Source: Streptomyces sp. B21-083 (lineage in GTDB: Bacteria > Actinomycetota > Actinomycetes > Streptomycetales > Streptomycetaceae). From it: a DNA stretch of 64,000 nt. Position 1 is the stretch's first letter. Each line of letters opens with the position of its first letter. Location of the stretch: positions 3,162,001-3,226,000 of the forward strand of contig NZ_JARUND010000001.1 in NCBI RefSeq assembly GCF_036898825.1, given 5' to 3'. The notes under the pieces are model-generated. The model was not told the origin of the DNA and ran no database searches. It was given only the letters and a program-made list of their open reading frames with translations. The translations under genes were made by a program, and so were the position numbers. Positions 46,601-53,334 of the stretch are shown here, in pieces.

Positions 46601-47546
46601 ACAAGCGGATGCGCCAGGACAGGCGGCCACTCGTCACCGTACCTGCCAAACACTCTGTAAGGAATGCGGATAGGTTGCCGAAGAAATCACTGTCGACATG
46701 TGCGAGACCAGGGGCACCAAACCCGTACCTGCGCCCTGCCGTCAGAGACAACAGAATCAGGAACGCCTGCGCATGCAGGCTGGGTTCCGCATGATTAGAA
46801 TTCCTGGGATCGAGCCATGAAATGGTCTCCTCTAGGTATCGGAAGTCCTCATCAGTGCACAGCGAGGACACCCAAGCTTTCAAGGAATTACTCAAAGCGC
46901 CCACATACTCTCCGCGAAGACTGACATCATCATGGATAGCAGCTGCCGCTTGCGCCGAGTAGCCGATCGCCTCGCGAATGTCGTCGCCCTGTCGGGTGAT
47001 TTCAAATTTAAGCAAGAATGCCACGCCAAGATCGCGCACGAAGTTGCTCGCAGAACCGTCCTCTGGCGTCCGGGACAACAGAACGGAATGAAGGAGGCGT
47101 ATGACTCGGTCGAGTTCTGCGTGATCGCCTTGCATGGCGTGCCCGAGATCCCTTTGAGCGACGACTTTCCACAGGTGCACGTCGAACGGGTTGGAGGTTC
47201 GGGCGATGAAGGGACCGCACAACGGAAGGAAGCCGGAAGGCACGCGCTCAGGCGCGAGCCGATAGAGTTCTGCACCCGATGCCAACAGACCTGGGAGTGC
47301 CTCTCGGTCACGCCCTGCCGGGAGCCAGGCGAAAAGAAAGTAATGGTAATTCGAAAGTACCAACCAGGCATCTGCCCGCTCTTGCACAGAAATCCCGTCG
47401 GCCTCGTCTGGACGAGCACAGAGCCGCGTCAGATGCTCGACAGCGGAGTATGTTTCCGGCGAGTCGAGTACCGCCATGCCATCCGTACTGGCCAAAGCTT
47501 GCGCGAGTCGGCGCTGTACGTACGAGAGACGATCGACAAACTCCAT
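43683..47546 (-). CDS. Large helical-repeat protein with C-terminal CHAT protease domain
   Basis: 1287 aa from the ATG at 47546 (GGAAGGGA upstream); GTG 47564 is an alternative. Residues about 1-850 are helical, with TPR-like units (for example LERAINESHRALDLV, DAIKYLVEAAKIARQ, DEAVEHALRAVDAA). A basic helical linker (about 860-960) and a CHAT caspase-like domain (about 960-1287) follow, with predicted catalytic His1151 in HFACHS and Cys1195 in SACSTS. TPR-CHAT proteases serve as effectors in bacterial conflict systems (for example the Csx29 protease). It is the last gene of a four-gene operon; the trigger and substrate are unknown. Confidence 0.85.
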   Translation of the reverse strand: MEFVDRLSYVQRRLAQALASTDGMAVLDSPETYSAVEHLTRLCARPDEADGISVQERADAWLVLSNYHYFLFAWLPAGRDREALPGLLASGAELYRLAPERVPSGFLPLCGPFIARTSNPFDVHLWKVVAQRDLGHAMQGDHAELDRVIRLLHSVLLSRTPEDGSASNFVRDLGVAFLLKFEITRQGDDIREAIGYSAQAAAAIHDDVSLRGEYVGALSNSLKAWVSSLCTDEDFRYLEETISWLDPRNSNHAEPSLHAQAFLILLSLTAGRRYGFGAPGLAHVDSDFFGNLSAFLTECLAGTVTSGRLSWRIRLWTIICELARDDGGREAVECTFILALTYGVSYQAHGDTADLERAIAVGYEVLSLCRLDDPEAPRYWANLGDDLRTRHYLTGRASDIEEALAAGAASVTASAMHHDEAALHLSLYSASLKQAYRMLGKEHYLDASIERSRSAASLVRDGGALESRILTNLSHALQDRYLETGSPGDADEAVEHALRAVDAAAEDLFSQHIAFACLGEALQNRSVGTQRLSDLDDAIKYLVEAAKIARQFPPEMEHSAKSSEAVTRSNLTNALVTRFERTGDRRDLERAINESHRALDLVDSEDVPDLARMKSNLASAYSSIFRITRDRADIDMSIRLHKAALSDTSEESLLFSRHWANYAASLIERHRFTGELTDLQESVRSLEKALSFMDRGSLMGVRFSVAYCRALLALDGPSANAETLAKVSALLKGILDEGSGSLSSRIQCAHLLGVARIEAHDPQGAFEALRYALTLLPRLVPRWAVRQDAHHWLQDFAGLASLAAACAVVAGRTDEEALAVLESGRGILMAQALMVRGRLDELRREHPKLVERLMWLSNRLETDPALDSSSSLAEARLAVNGLRDREHRARLERDLEDVISSIRRIEGFSGFGTLPPLVEIMDSLPGTAAVVNVSEVGCDAFVVDAGRVVRVPLGGLTKERVEASAERFMRARMSLQGPDRSAEGRALSELKEVMTWCWRNVAEPVLRTVRRLHEDRHSEPEAPIRLWWVPTGTLSLLPLHAVGDYSSCGGEQGQENVLDQVISSYSPTLYSLSHHARNLPVRPSIEALHVGVVAMPFTPGHPVELPGSSVEARLLRGMFGAAVQTLAGEKAVNESVLAAISGSHVMHFACHSQTDPRNPGSSRLLLHDHRAHPLTMTQIAALRTDKSLLAFLSACSTSSTSAALADEFVHITGAFHVAGYPHVIGSLWPISDTLTPVLVYGFYKEAFRARGLPFADMAEALNKAINTLRRSIPDRPDIWAAYVHVGI

Positions 47547-47613
47547 GCGAGGAGTCCCTTCCACGTGAGCGCGACAGATGGTCAGGGGCGACCCGAGAAC
47601 GAGTCAAAGGCGG

Positions 47614-48579
47614 TCAGGTCTCGCGGCGCCTGTCCTGGAGGCACAGCCACACGCAGCACCCGCCGCTGAGCAGAAGTGCTGGCAGACAAACAGCAGCTAG
47701 TGCCATGCGGTACGTCACGGAACTCAGCGGCGGTAATACGACGAAGGCCAGGGGAACGACGGCGGTCGCGGCAGCCACGAGTACATGTGCGGCGGACAAT
47801 CGACTTGGTGTCGACAAGCGTGCGTTCAGCTGTCCCACCCACGTGTGGGGGTGGAACGCGCCCCAGGACCAGAAGAGATGACACACCGCCACCGTCGACG
47901 AGAGAATCACGACGCTGGCGCCGACTGCCCGGAGGACGATGAATGCCTGCATGCCGACTGCCAGGAGCCACGCCGTGAGGTGAGCGTGCATCTGTCCACG
48001 CAGTCGCGGTGTGAGGACCTCCGCCCGCGCCAACCAGTAGATCTCTCCGACGAATCCGGTACCTGCCAGCACGATGACGATTCCCCTGGACGCACTGACC
48101 GGGCCTGGGGGTACACATGCCAGGAGGATGCCGAACAGCAGGAGGACGATACCCAGGTGGTAAGCCGCCCGCGCCCGTCCCGCCCAGAGGGCGGCCTGTC
48201 GATAGTGGGAGTATTGAAGATTCCGGAGCCACTTGCTCGGTTGATCTTTGCGGAACTCGCCCGGATACCACTGCTTGAGCTCATCCGGAGTGCATACGTA
48301 GCGCTGAGCCCAGGCCGTCGCTTGCACGGCGGCCATCTGGGCGAGGCCGGCGCCGATATAGCAGGCCAGAGCAGCTTCGGGCCATCGGCTGAAGGCGTCC
48401 TTGGCATTCGGTGCAGTCTGCAAGATGAGCACGGCCAGCGTAAAACTCGTCCCCGCCAGAAGCGGAGCTGCCACCCCGCCACCAACAGTTATGCTATTTA
48501 GATAGCCGGTCGGCACCGGCTGAGTCCACACGTCACGGCCGAGGCGGGGGGCGGGGCGGGGTGCCCTGGCGCCGCTCAC
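47614..48579 (-). CDS. Multi-span membrane protein of the CHAT operon
   Basis: 321 aa from GTG 48579, which overlaps the preceding stop as GTGA. About seven or eight hydrophobic segments are visible: near residues 25-50, 60-85, 130-150, 155-180, 195-220, 225-240, 260-285 and 290-312. A cytosolic-looking, aromatic and charged loop lies between the second and third (CTPDELKQWYPGEFRKDQPSK). I recognise no family. Tight coupling to the CHAT gene (67-nt gap) suggests a membrane anchor, sensor or effector pore for the protease. Function unknown. Confidence 0.75.
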   Translation of the reverse strand: MSGARAPRPAPRLGRDVWTQPVPTGYLNSITVGGGVAAPLLAGTSFTLAVLILQTAPNAKDAFSRWPEAALACYIGAGLAQMAAVQATAWAQRYVCTPDELKQWYPGEFRKDQPSKWLRNLQYSHYRQAALWAGRARAAYHLGIVLLLFGILLACVPPGPVSASRGIVIVLAGTGFVGEIYWLARAEVLTPRLRGQMHAHLTAWLLAVGMQAFIVLRAVGASVVILSSTVAVCHLFWSWGAFHPHTWVGQLNARLSTPSRLSAAHVLVAAATAVVPLAFVVLPPLSSVTYRMALAAVCLPALLLSGGCCVWLCLQDRRRET

Positions 48580-48938
48580 GGCGCCTCGGCACGGACGCAG
48601 CCTTGTAGATGTTCGCCGTCGAGCCCGCCGCAAAGGCCGCACCAGCGGCCCTCACGGCCAAGGCCACGGGGGCCGCCAGTCGTCCACTCACAGCTTCCCT
48701 CTGCGATCCGCAGGATGCCGGATAATTCCGCAACAATCCGTTCAGCCGCGGCCTGCGAGAGAAACGCATCCTGCGTCACAAAGGAAACGTAGACCGCGGA
48801 GAGACCCACAGGAATGAGTGCGACCAATTGAGCGTGGTGGTGAGTCAGCGCAGCACGCACATCCAGTTGCGCTTGATCGTGATCTAGATCTGGCAAATCT
48901 CGATCAACACTAGCGAGCACAAGGCCATGATCTTGCAT
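48576..48938 (-). CDS. Small protein of the CHAT operon, Cys-rich C-terminus
   Basis: 120 aa from the ATG at 48938 (GGGGGAAT upstream). Residues about 25-90 look like a mixed alpha/beta core (HHAQLVALIPVGLSAVYVSFV ... AERIVAELSGILRIAEGSCEW). The C-terminal 35 residues carry four Cys with a CGLCGG pair and a late GC, a possible zinc knuckle or redox site. No known family recognised. Its stop overlaps the membrane protein start (GTGA), and its start overlaps the end of the upstream small gene by 29 nt. Confidence 0.65.
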   Translation of the reverse strand: MQDHGLVLASVDRDLPDLDHDQAQLDVRAALTHHHAQLVALIPVGLSAVYVSFVTQDAFLSQAAAERIVAELSGILRIAEGSCEWTTGGPRGLGREGRWCGLCGGLDGEHLQGCVRAEAP

Positions 48939-49203
48939 ATTCCCCCACCCCCAGGGGCGATCCACCCCGGCTCTCCAGCAGAAGAGCCCAGACACGGAGA
49001 TTGCCCGGTTCCGCCCGAAGGGAAACCCGACCACGACACTGTCGCGACACGCTCAATCGCAGCGTCGCCTCGATGACATCCAGCAGTTGCTCGTTGGTAC
49101 TTTGATTCGCCAGGAAGTCCGCGGGCTGTCGGCGACGGGTGAATCGTGGTTTTGGATCACTTTCCGTGCCAGAGCCACGGAGGGCCACCGAACCCGCGAT
49201 CAT
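48910..49203 (-). CDS. Small protein, first gene of the CHAT operon
   Basis: 97 aa from the ATG at 49203, 20 nt inside the right att-like site. The sequence is basic and contains RFTRRRQPADFLANQSTNEQLLDVIEATLRLSVSR and RVWALLLESRGGSPLG. No family recognised. No strong ribosome site is visible, and the frame also remains open across the att site into antisense of a core gene, so the start is uncertain. Whether it is a complete gene or was truncated on integration cannot be decided. Confidence 0.5.
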   Translation of the reverse strand: MIAGSVALRGSGTESDPKPRFTRRRQPADFLANQSTNEQLLDVIEATLRLSVSRQCRGRVSLRAEPGNLRVWALLLESRGGSPLGVGEYARSWPCAR

Positions 49204-49223
49204 GAACGGCTGTGGCTGATGTA

Positions 49224-49236
49224 CAAGAAGGCCTGA
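49224..49236 (+). repeat. attR-like site
   Basis: CAAGAAGGCCTGA copies the sodN 3' end and stop codon. Original downstream sequence follows, including the sodN terminator. Confidence 0.75.
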
Positions 49237-49251
49237 ACAAGCCTTCGGTGA

Positions 49252-49280
49252 AGGGCCGGTCGAGGTCGACCGGCCCTTTT
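49252..49280 (+). terminator. Original sodN terminator, displaced by the island
   Basis: Perfect 12-bp arms AGGGCCGGTCGA / TCGACCGGCCCT followed by TTTT, 15 nt beyond the right att copy. This is the expected spacing for sodN if the island is removed. TTCGCTGTCC-type direct repeats follow (49278-49327). Confidence 0.8.
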
Positions 49281-49351
49281 CGCTGTCCCCTTCACTGTCT
49301 TCGTTCGCTGTCCTCGTTCGCTGTCCTCCCCGCGCTGCCGTGCGAGCCCGC

Positions 49352-50215
49352 TCAGCGTCGGCACACGAGGATGCCCGCCCGGCAGCCGATCTCGAACGCC
49401 CCTTGGCGCGAGATCCGTTCGGTCGCGATGGCGCGGGCCCGCTCGATCGTCTCGTCGAAGGGCGCGTCGTACTGGTCCGCCCAGGCCCGGTACGACGCCA
49501 GGTACGCGACGACCGGCCCGGGGTCGCGGACCGTGACGGTGCTGAGGAGTTCGATCGTCCGCACCCGGCCGAACTGCTCCCCGAGGAAGGCCGGGGCCTT
49601 CTCCAGCGAGAAGCGGGTGCCGATCGAGAACCGGGACGGCTCCCGTCCGGCGCCGAGCACGTCGCTCGCGGCCCGGTGGAACAGGTCGTCGAGTTCGGCC
49701 TTGTCATCGGCACCATTGGTGGAGACGATCACCAGTCCGTCCGGAGCGATCACGCGCGACAGCTCCCGTACCGCCTGGGGGATGTCGGGCACGTGGTACA
49801 GCATGTGCAGCGCCAGGGCCGCGTCCACGCTCCCCCTGGCCAGCGGCAGCCGCGTGACGTCGGCCACGGCGACCGGGCCGGGGACGGTGGCGAGGATGCC
49901 GGGCGAGATGTCCAGGCCGAGCAGGGACAGCTCGGGCCGCTCCGCTCGCAGCCGCTGGAGATACGTACCGTTGCCGCAGCCCACGTCGACCACGCGCCCG
50001 CCGCCCCGTACCCCGTCCAACTGTCCGGCGACGATGCCCGGCAGGTCGTGACGGGGGGTCTGCCATCGGTAGATCGACTGACGGGCGGCCAGGTCCCGGT
50101 CGCTGCTGTACGCACTGTCGGCGAGGCGGGTGCGGTCGGTGGCGGCGGAGGTGGAGGAGGGGGTGCGGGCGGTCACGTCAGCGGCTCCCGGTGGGGTCAG
50201 GCGCGTGGCGCTCAC
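49352..50215 (-). CDS. Class I SAM-dependent methyltransferase
   Basis: 287 aa from GTG 50215, overlapping the PPK2 stop as GTGA. N-terminal disordered stretch (about 25 aa), motif I VVDVGCGNGTYLQRL, GLDISPGIL, and ALALHMLYHVPDIPQAVRELSRV as in UbiE/MenG-type small-molecule methyltransferases. The substrate is unknown. The coupling to PPK2 suggests co-expression rather than a shared pathway. Confidence 0.9.
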   Translation of the reverse strand: MSATRLTPPGAADVTARTPSSTSAATDRTRLADSAYSSDRDLAARQSIYRWQTPRHDLPGIVAGQLDGVRGGGRVVDVGCGNGTYLQRLRAERPELSLLGLDISPGILATVPGPVAVADVTRLPLARGSVDAALALHMLYHVPDIPQAVRELSRVIAPDGLVIVSTNGADDKAELDDLFHRAASDVLGAGREPSRFSIGTRFSLEKAPAFLGEQFGRVRTIELLSTVTVRDPGPVVAYLASYRAWADQYDAPFDETIERARAIATERISRQGAFEIGCRAGILVCRR

Positions 50216-51096
50216 ACGCCGTCGTCATCCTCCCCCGCCTCCAGCAGGTTCGCCGCCGCACCCACGATGCGCGGGTCGGGCCTGCCCACGACCTCCTCGT
50301 CCTTGTCCGTGTAGTCGAAGCGGGCCAGGACGCTGCGCATCGCCTCCACCCGCGCCCGCTTCTTGTCGTTGCTCTTCACCACCGTCCATGGGGCCTGTTC
50401 GGTGTCCGTCGCGCGGAACATGGCGACCTTGGCCGCCGTGTAGTCGTCCCAGCGGTCCAGGGAGGCGAGGTCCATGGGGCTCAGCTTCCACTGCCGTACG
50501 GGGTCGACCTGGCGGATCGTGAAACGCGTGCGCTGCTCGCCCTGGGAGACCGAGAACCAGAACTTGATCAGGTCGACGCCGTCATCGGCGAGCATGCGCT
50601 CGAACAGCGGGGCCTGGCGGGTGAAGCGGCGGTACTCGTCGTCCGTACAGAAGCCCATGACGCGTTCGACGCCGGCCCGGTTGTACCAGGAGCGGTCGAA
50701 GAGGACTATCTCGCCGGCGGTCGGGAGGTGTTCGACGTACCGCTGGAAGTACCACTGGCCGCGTTCGCGTTCGGTGGGCTTCTCCAGTGCCACCACGCGG
50801 GCGCCGCGCGGGTTGAGATGCTCCGTGAAACGCTTGATCGTGCCGCCTTTTCCGGCCGCGTCCCGGCCCTCGAAGACGACGACCAGCCGGCGGCCGGTCC
50901 GCTTGATCCAGCTCTGCAGCTTCAGCAGTTCGATCTGCTGAAGCCTCTTGTGCAACTCGTACTCCCTACGGTCCATGCGCTCGGGGTACGGGTAGTTCTC
51001 CCGCCAGGTCTCGACCGGCGTACCGTCCGGCCGGACGAGGACGGGTTCGTCGAGGTCGCTGTAGTCGACCTTCAGTCCGGACATCAGTGGTGTCAT
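50212..51096 (-). CDS. ppk2: Polyphosphate kinase 2 (PPK2 family)
   Basis: 294 aa from the ATG at 51096 with AAGGAGG 8-9 nt upstream. Walker A GRDAAGKGG, Walker B/lid region DRSWYNRAGVERVMGF and KFWFSVSQGEQRTRF mark a one-domain PPK2. These enzymes use polyphosphate to phosphorylate nucleotides. The sequence does not reveal the class or the preferred nucleotide (ADP or AMP). Confidence 0.94.
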   Translation of the reverse strand: MTPLMSGLKVDYSDLDEPVLVRPDGTPVETWRENYPYPERMDRREYELHKRLQQIELLKLQSWIKRTGRRLVVVFEGRDAAGKGGTIKRFTEHLNPRGARVVALEKPTERERGQWYFQRYVEHLPTAGEIVLFDRSWYNRAGVERVMGFCTDDEYRRFTRQAPLFERMLADDGVDLIKFWFSVSQGEQRTRFTIRQVDPVRQWKLSPMDLASLDRWDDYTAAKVAMFRATDTEQAPWTVVKSNDKKRARVEAMRSVLARFDYTDKDEEVVGRPDPRIVGAAANLLEAGEDDDGV

Positions 51097-51169
51097 ACCC
51101 AAGGCCTCCTTGGCATCGGCATCAGCGGCCAATGGCGATCATTCGCGGTCGTACGGCGTTCAGTGGCGT

Positions 51170-51403
51170 TCAGTGGAACTGCGGCACGATCAGATAGATG
51201 CCGTACGCCACCACCGCCGCGCACGCCAGAAAGCACAGCCCGGCCTGGGTGAACCCGAGCGCGTGGGTACCTTCGTCATTCTCGCGCGCACCTTCGACCC
51301 GTGCGAGTCCGAGGACGCCGAGGGCGAAGACGACGACCACGGCGACGGTCCCCCCGAGGCTCACGGCGGCGACCTGGCCCTGTGCTGTCCAGTCCAGCTT
51401 CAT
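51170..51403 (-). CDS. Small two-span membrane protein
   Basis: 77 aa from the ATG at 51403. Two hydrophobic segments (about residues 10-33 and 50-72) with a charged loop (ARVEGARENDEGTH) between. It resembles the small uncharacterised membrane proteins common in Streptomyces. Upstream of PPK2 on the same strand, 73 nt away. Confidence 0.75.
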   Translation of the reverse strand: MKLDWTAQGQVAAVSLGGTVAVVVVFALGVLGLARVEGARENDEGTHALGFTQAGLCFLACAAVVAYGIYLIVPQFH

Positions 51404-51511
51404 GCGGCTCCATGGAAGCAAGCGCAGACAGATTCGCGGCGAACTGCGGGCAAAGCCTGTTCCTGGAAAAAACGCGGGTGCCGTGGACGACCGCCGCCCT
51501 ACGATCACCCC

Positions 51512-52351
51512 ATGAGCACAGGCACAGGCCCAGGTACGGGCCCAGGTAAAGGCCCAGGTACAGGCACCGGCATCGGTCCCGGGAGCGGCATCCGCTGGAC
51601 CTCTGCCTTCGTCGACCGGCCCGCCGGACTCCTCGCCCCGGCCCACGCGTTCTGGACCGCCGTCACGGGCACCCGGGTCTCCGAGGCCCGGGGTGAGCAG
51701 GGCGAGTTCGTGACCCTGCTGCCGGACGCGGGCGACCCCTGCGTCAAGGTCCAGGGGGTGGCCTCCGCGGACGGCGGCGCCCATCTCGACTTCGCCGTCG
51801 AGGACGTCGACGCCTTCGTCGGATCGGCGTCGGGGCTCGGGGCGACGGTCGTCGGCTCGCACGCCGACTGGGCCGTGCTGAGCTCACCCGCCGGGCAGCT
51901 GTTCTGCGCCGTGCCCTGGCACGGGGAGACGGTACGGCCCGCCGTGGTGGACGGCAGCCGCCTCGACCAGGTGTCCATCGACATCCCGCCCGCCGCGTAC
52001 GACACGGAAGTCGCCTTCTGGGAGCGCCTCACCGGCTGGGACTCGCTCGTGGGCTCCCTGCCGGAGTTCCACGTCCTCAGACCCCCGGCCGGCCTCCCGA
52101 TCCGTGTCCTCCTCCAGCGCCTCGCCACCGAACGGGCCGCCGCCCGTGCGCACCTCGACCTGGCCTGCGCCGACATCGCGGCGACCCGCGCCCGTCATGA
52201 GCGCCTGGGCGCCAAGGTCGTCGCCCACCACCCCCACTGGACGGTCATGCGCGACCCGGCGGGCGGCACGTACTGCCTCACCGGCCGCGACCCCGAGACG
52301 GGCGGCCTGCCGTCGAAGCGGACGGCGACAGCGACAGACGATCCCGCCTAG
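51512..52351 (+). CDS. VOC-family (glyoxalase-like) protein
   Basis: 279 aa from the ATG at 51512. Residues 3-26 are a Gly/Thr/Pro repeat (GTGPGTGPGKGPGTGTG). Two VOC half-domains follow, each with the beta-alpha-beta-beta-beta pattern (FWTAVTGTRVSE ... HLDFAVEDVDAFV; FWERLTGWDS ... HLDLACADIAA). Metal ligands typical of glyoxalase are partly present. It could be a resistance or dioxygenase-like protein; the reaction is unknown. Its stop overlaps the convergent gene by 4 nt. Confidence 0.87.
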   Translation: MSTGTGPGTGPGKGPGTGTGIGPGSGIRWTSAFVDRPAGLLAPAHAFWTAVTGTRVSEARGEQGEFVTLLPDAGDPCVKVQGVASADGGAHLDFAVEDVDAFVGSASGLGATVVGSHADWAVLSSPAGQLFCAVPWHGETVRPAVVDGSRLDQVSIDIPPAAYDTEVAFWERLTGWDSLVGSLPEFHVLRPPAGLPIRVLLQRLATERAAARAHLDLACADIAATRARHERLGAKVVAHHPHWTVMRDPAGGTYCLTGRDPETGGLPSKRTATATDDPA

Positions 52352-52632
52352 GGACGAGGGGTCTCGCTCAGACACACCACTATCGCGTTGGGCGTCTCCA
52401 CCGGTGTCGGGGAAGCCCCCGGTGTCGCCGAGCACAGGCGGGCCAGGTCCTTCAGGTCGTCCGCGTTCTGCCCCACCAGCGGTGCCGGCCCACTGTCGTC
52501 CGTCCTGTGCCAGGCGGGCGTCTCCGGCGGCTCCGCCGAGTCCTGCAGCCACACCGTGAGGGCGCCACCTACAGCCACGGTGACCACCCACACGAGCACG
52601 GCCCACCGCCACACCCGGCGGCTCACCCCCAC
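52348..52632 (-). CDS. Small membrane-anchored protein
   Basis: 94 aa from GTG 52632 (or GTG 52626). One N-terminal transmembrane helix (WAVLVWVVTVAVGGALTVWL), then a short Pro-rich extracytoplasmic part with two Cys (ARLCSATPG, VVCLSET). Unknown function. The start overlaps the end of the DUF952 gene, indicating one transcription unit. Confidence 0.72.
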   Translation of the reverse strand: MGVSRRVWRWAVLVWVVTVAVGGALTVWLQDSAEPPETPAWHRTDDSGPAPLVGQNADDLKDLARLCSATPGASPTPVETPNAIVVCLSETPRP

Positions 52633-52961
52633 ACCTCGACGTCCACCACGGCGGTCACCGGGATCGGTCCGTACACGTGCGGGAATTCCTCGGCGCCCGG
52701 CTTCGGGGCCTCGTACTTCAGCGGTACGTCGAGTCGCGCGGGGTCCACGACCAGCACCACCAGGTCGTCGGGGCCGTCGTAGGAGCCGTACAGGAACGCT
52801 GCCACACGCGGGAGTTGGTCACGCGTCGAGCAGTGGATGAAGCCCTCCTCCCGGAGGGTGCGGCCACGCGTCGACATCTCGTACGTGCCACGCGCGCGGG
52901 CCGCTTCCCAGAGGGCGCGTTCGGTGATGTGGAGTATGTGTGGGAGCGGGGATTCGGACAT
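52623..52961 (-). CDS. DUF952 family protein
   Basis: 112 aa from the ATG at 52961. Family landmarks: HILHITERALWEAARARGTYEMSTRG, EGFIHCSTRDQL, LVVLVVDPARLDVPLKYE and FPHVYGPIP. The fold is related to glutathione-binding or ADP-ribosyl-type small domains in predictions; the biochemical role is unknown. It is the first gene of a pair with the 52348-52632 gene. Confidence 0.9.
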   Translation of the reverse strand: MSESPLPHILHITERALWEAARARGTYEMSTRGRTLREEGFIHCSTRDQLPRVAAFLYGSYDGPDDLVVLVVDPARLDVPLKYEAPKPGAEEFPHVYGPIPVTAVVDVEVWG

Positions 52962-53002
52962 GAGGCCAAAATAGCGCCGCGGACGCGAACGCTCACCCGC
53001 TC

Positions 53003-53212
53003 CTACGGCTCGGGCCGCGGCGGTATGCCGACGCCCCCGGAGCCGTCCTCGGCATCGGCATCGGCGGCCGGATCGACGTACGCCTCGCACGCGGTGTTCC
53101 GGCACGGCCCGGCGACCCACTTCGGCACCCACGCGCCCAGGGTCTTGTACCGCCGTACCACCGTGGTCACGGGCTGTCCGCAGACGGGACAGTCGTGCTC
53201 GTCTCTGCCCAT
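53003..53212 (-). CDS. Small zinc-ribbon-like protein
   Basis: 69 aa from the ATG at 53212. CPVCGQPV and CRNTACEAY give four Cys for a zinc ribbon. An acidic/Gly/Pro C-terminal tail follows. Conserved small Streptomyces proteins of this type have no known role. Confidence 0.7.
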   Translation of the reverse strand: MGRDEHDCPVCGQPVTTVVRRYKTLGAWVPKWVAGPCRNTACEAYVDPAADADAEDGSGGVGIPPRPEP

Positions 53213-53334
53213 GCCCTCAGCGTATTGCGGGACCGACCGGGGCGCTCCCCACCGGTTCAGCGCTTTCTGCGGTACGTCCGCACGAGCACTCCGTTCCTGA
53301 ACGGGCGCAGGTCGTCGACGTAGGTGAGCCGGGA

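Larger units (their letters stand above)
41846..49236. mobile_element. Decayed integrative element in the 3' end of sodN
   Basis: About 7.4 kb bounded by CAAGAAGGC(T/C)TGA copies at 41846-41858 (within sodN) and 49224-49236. An integrase gene ends 8 nt from the left copy, the usual int-att arrangement. GC content is visibly lower than in the flanks (one 60-nt line near 45541 is 50 %). Contents: integrase pseudogene, gene fragments, an ASCH pseudogene and a four-gene CHAT operon. There are no replication or transfer genes, so it is probably a fixed remnant of a larger element. Confidence 0.8.

Noticed and set aside
49224..49236. Second, truncated sodN copy
   Set aside because: Similarity to sodN is limited to about 13 nt; the preceding codons differ, so it is an attachment-site duplication and not a gene copy.
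48910..49716. Single 268-aa minus-strand protein spanning the right att site
   Set aside because: The upstream half is antisense to the methyltransferase region and of mirror-frame composition; only the last 97 codons look like a possible gene.
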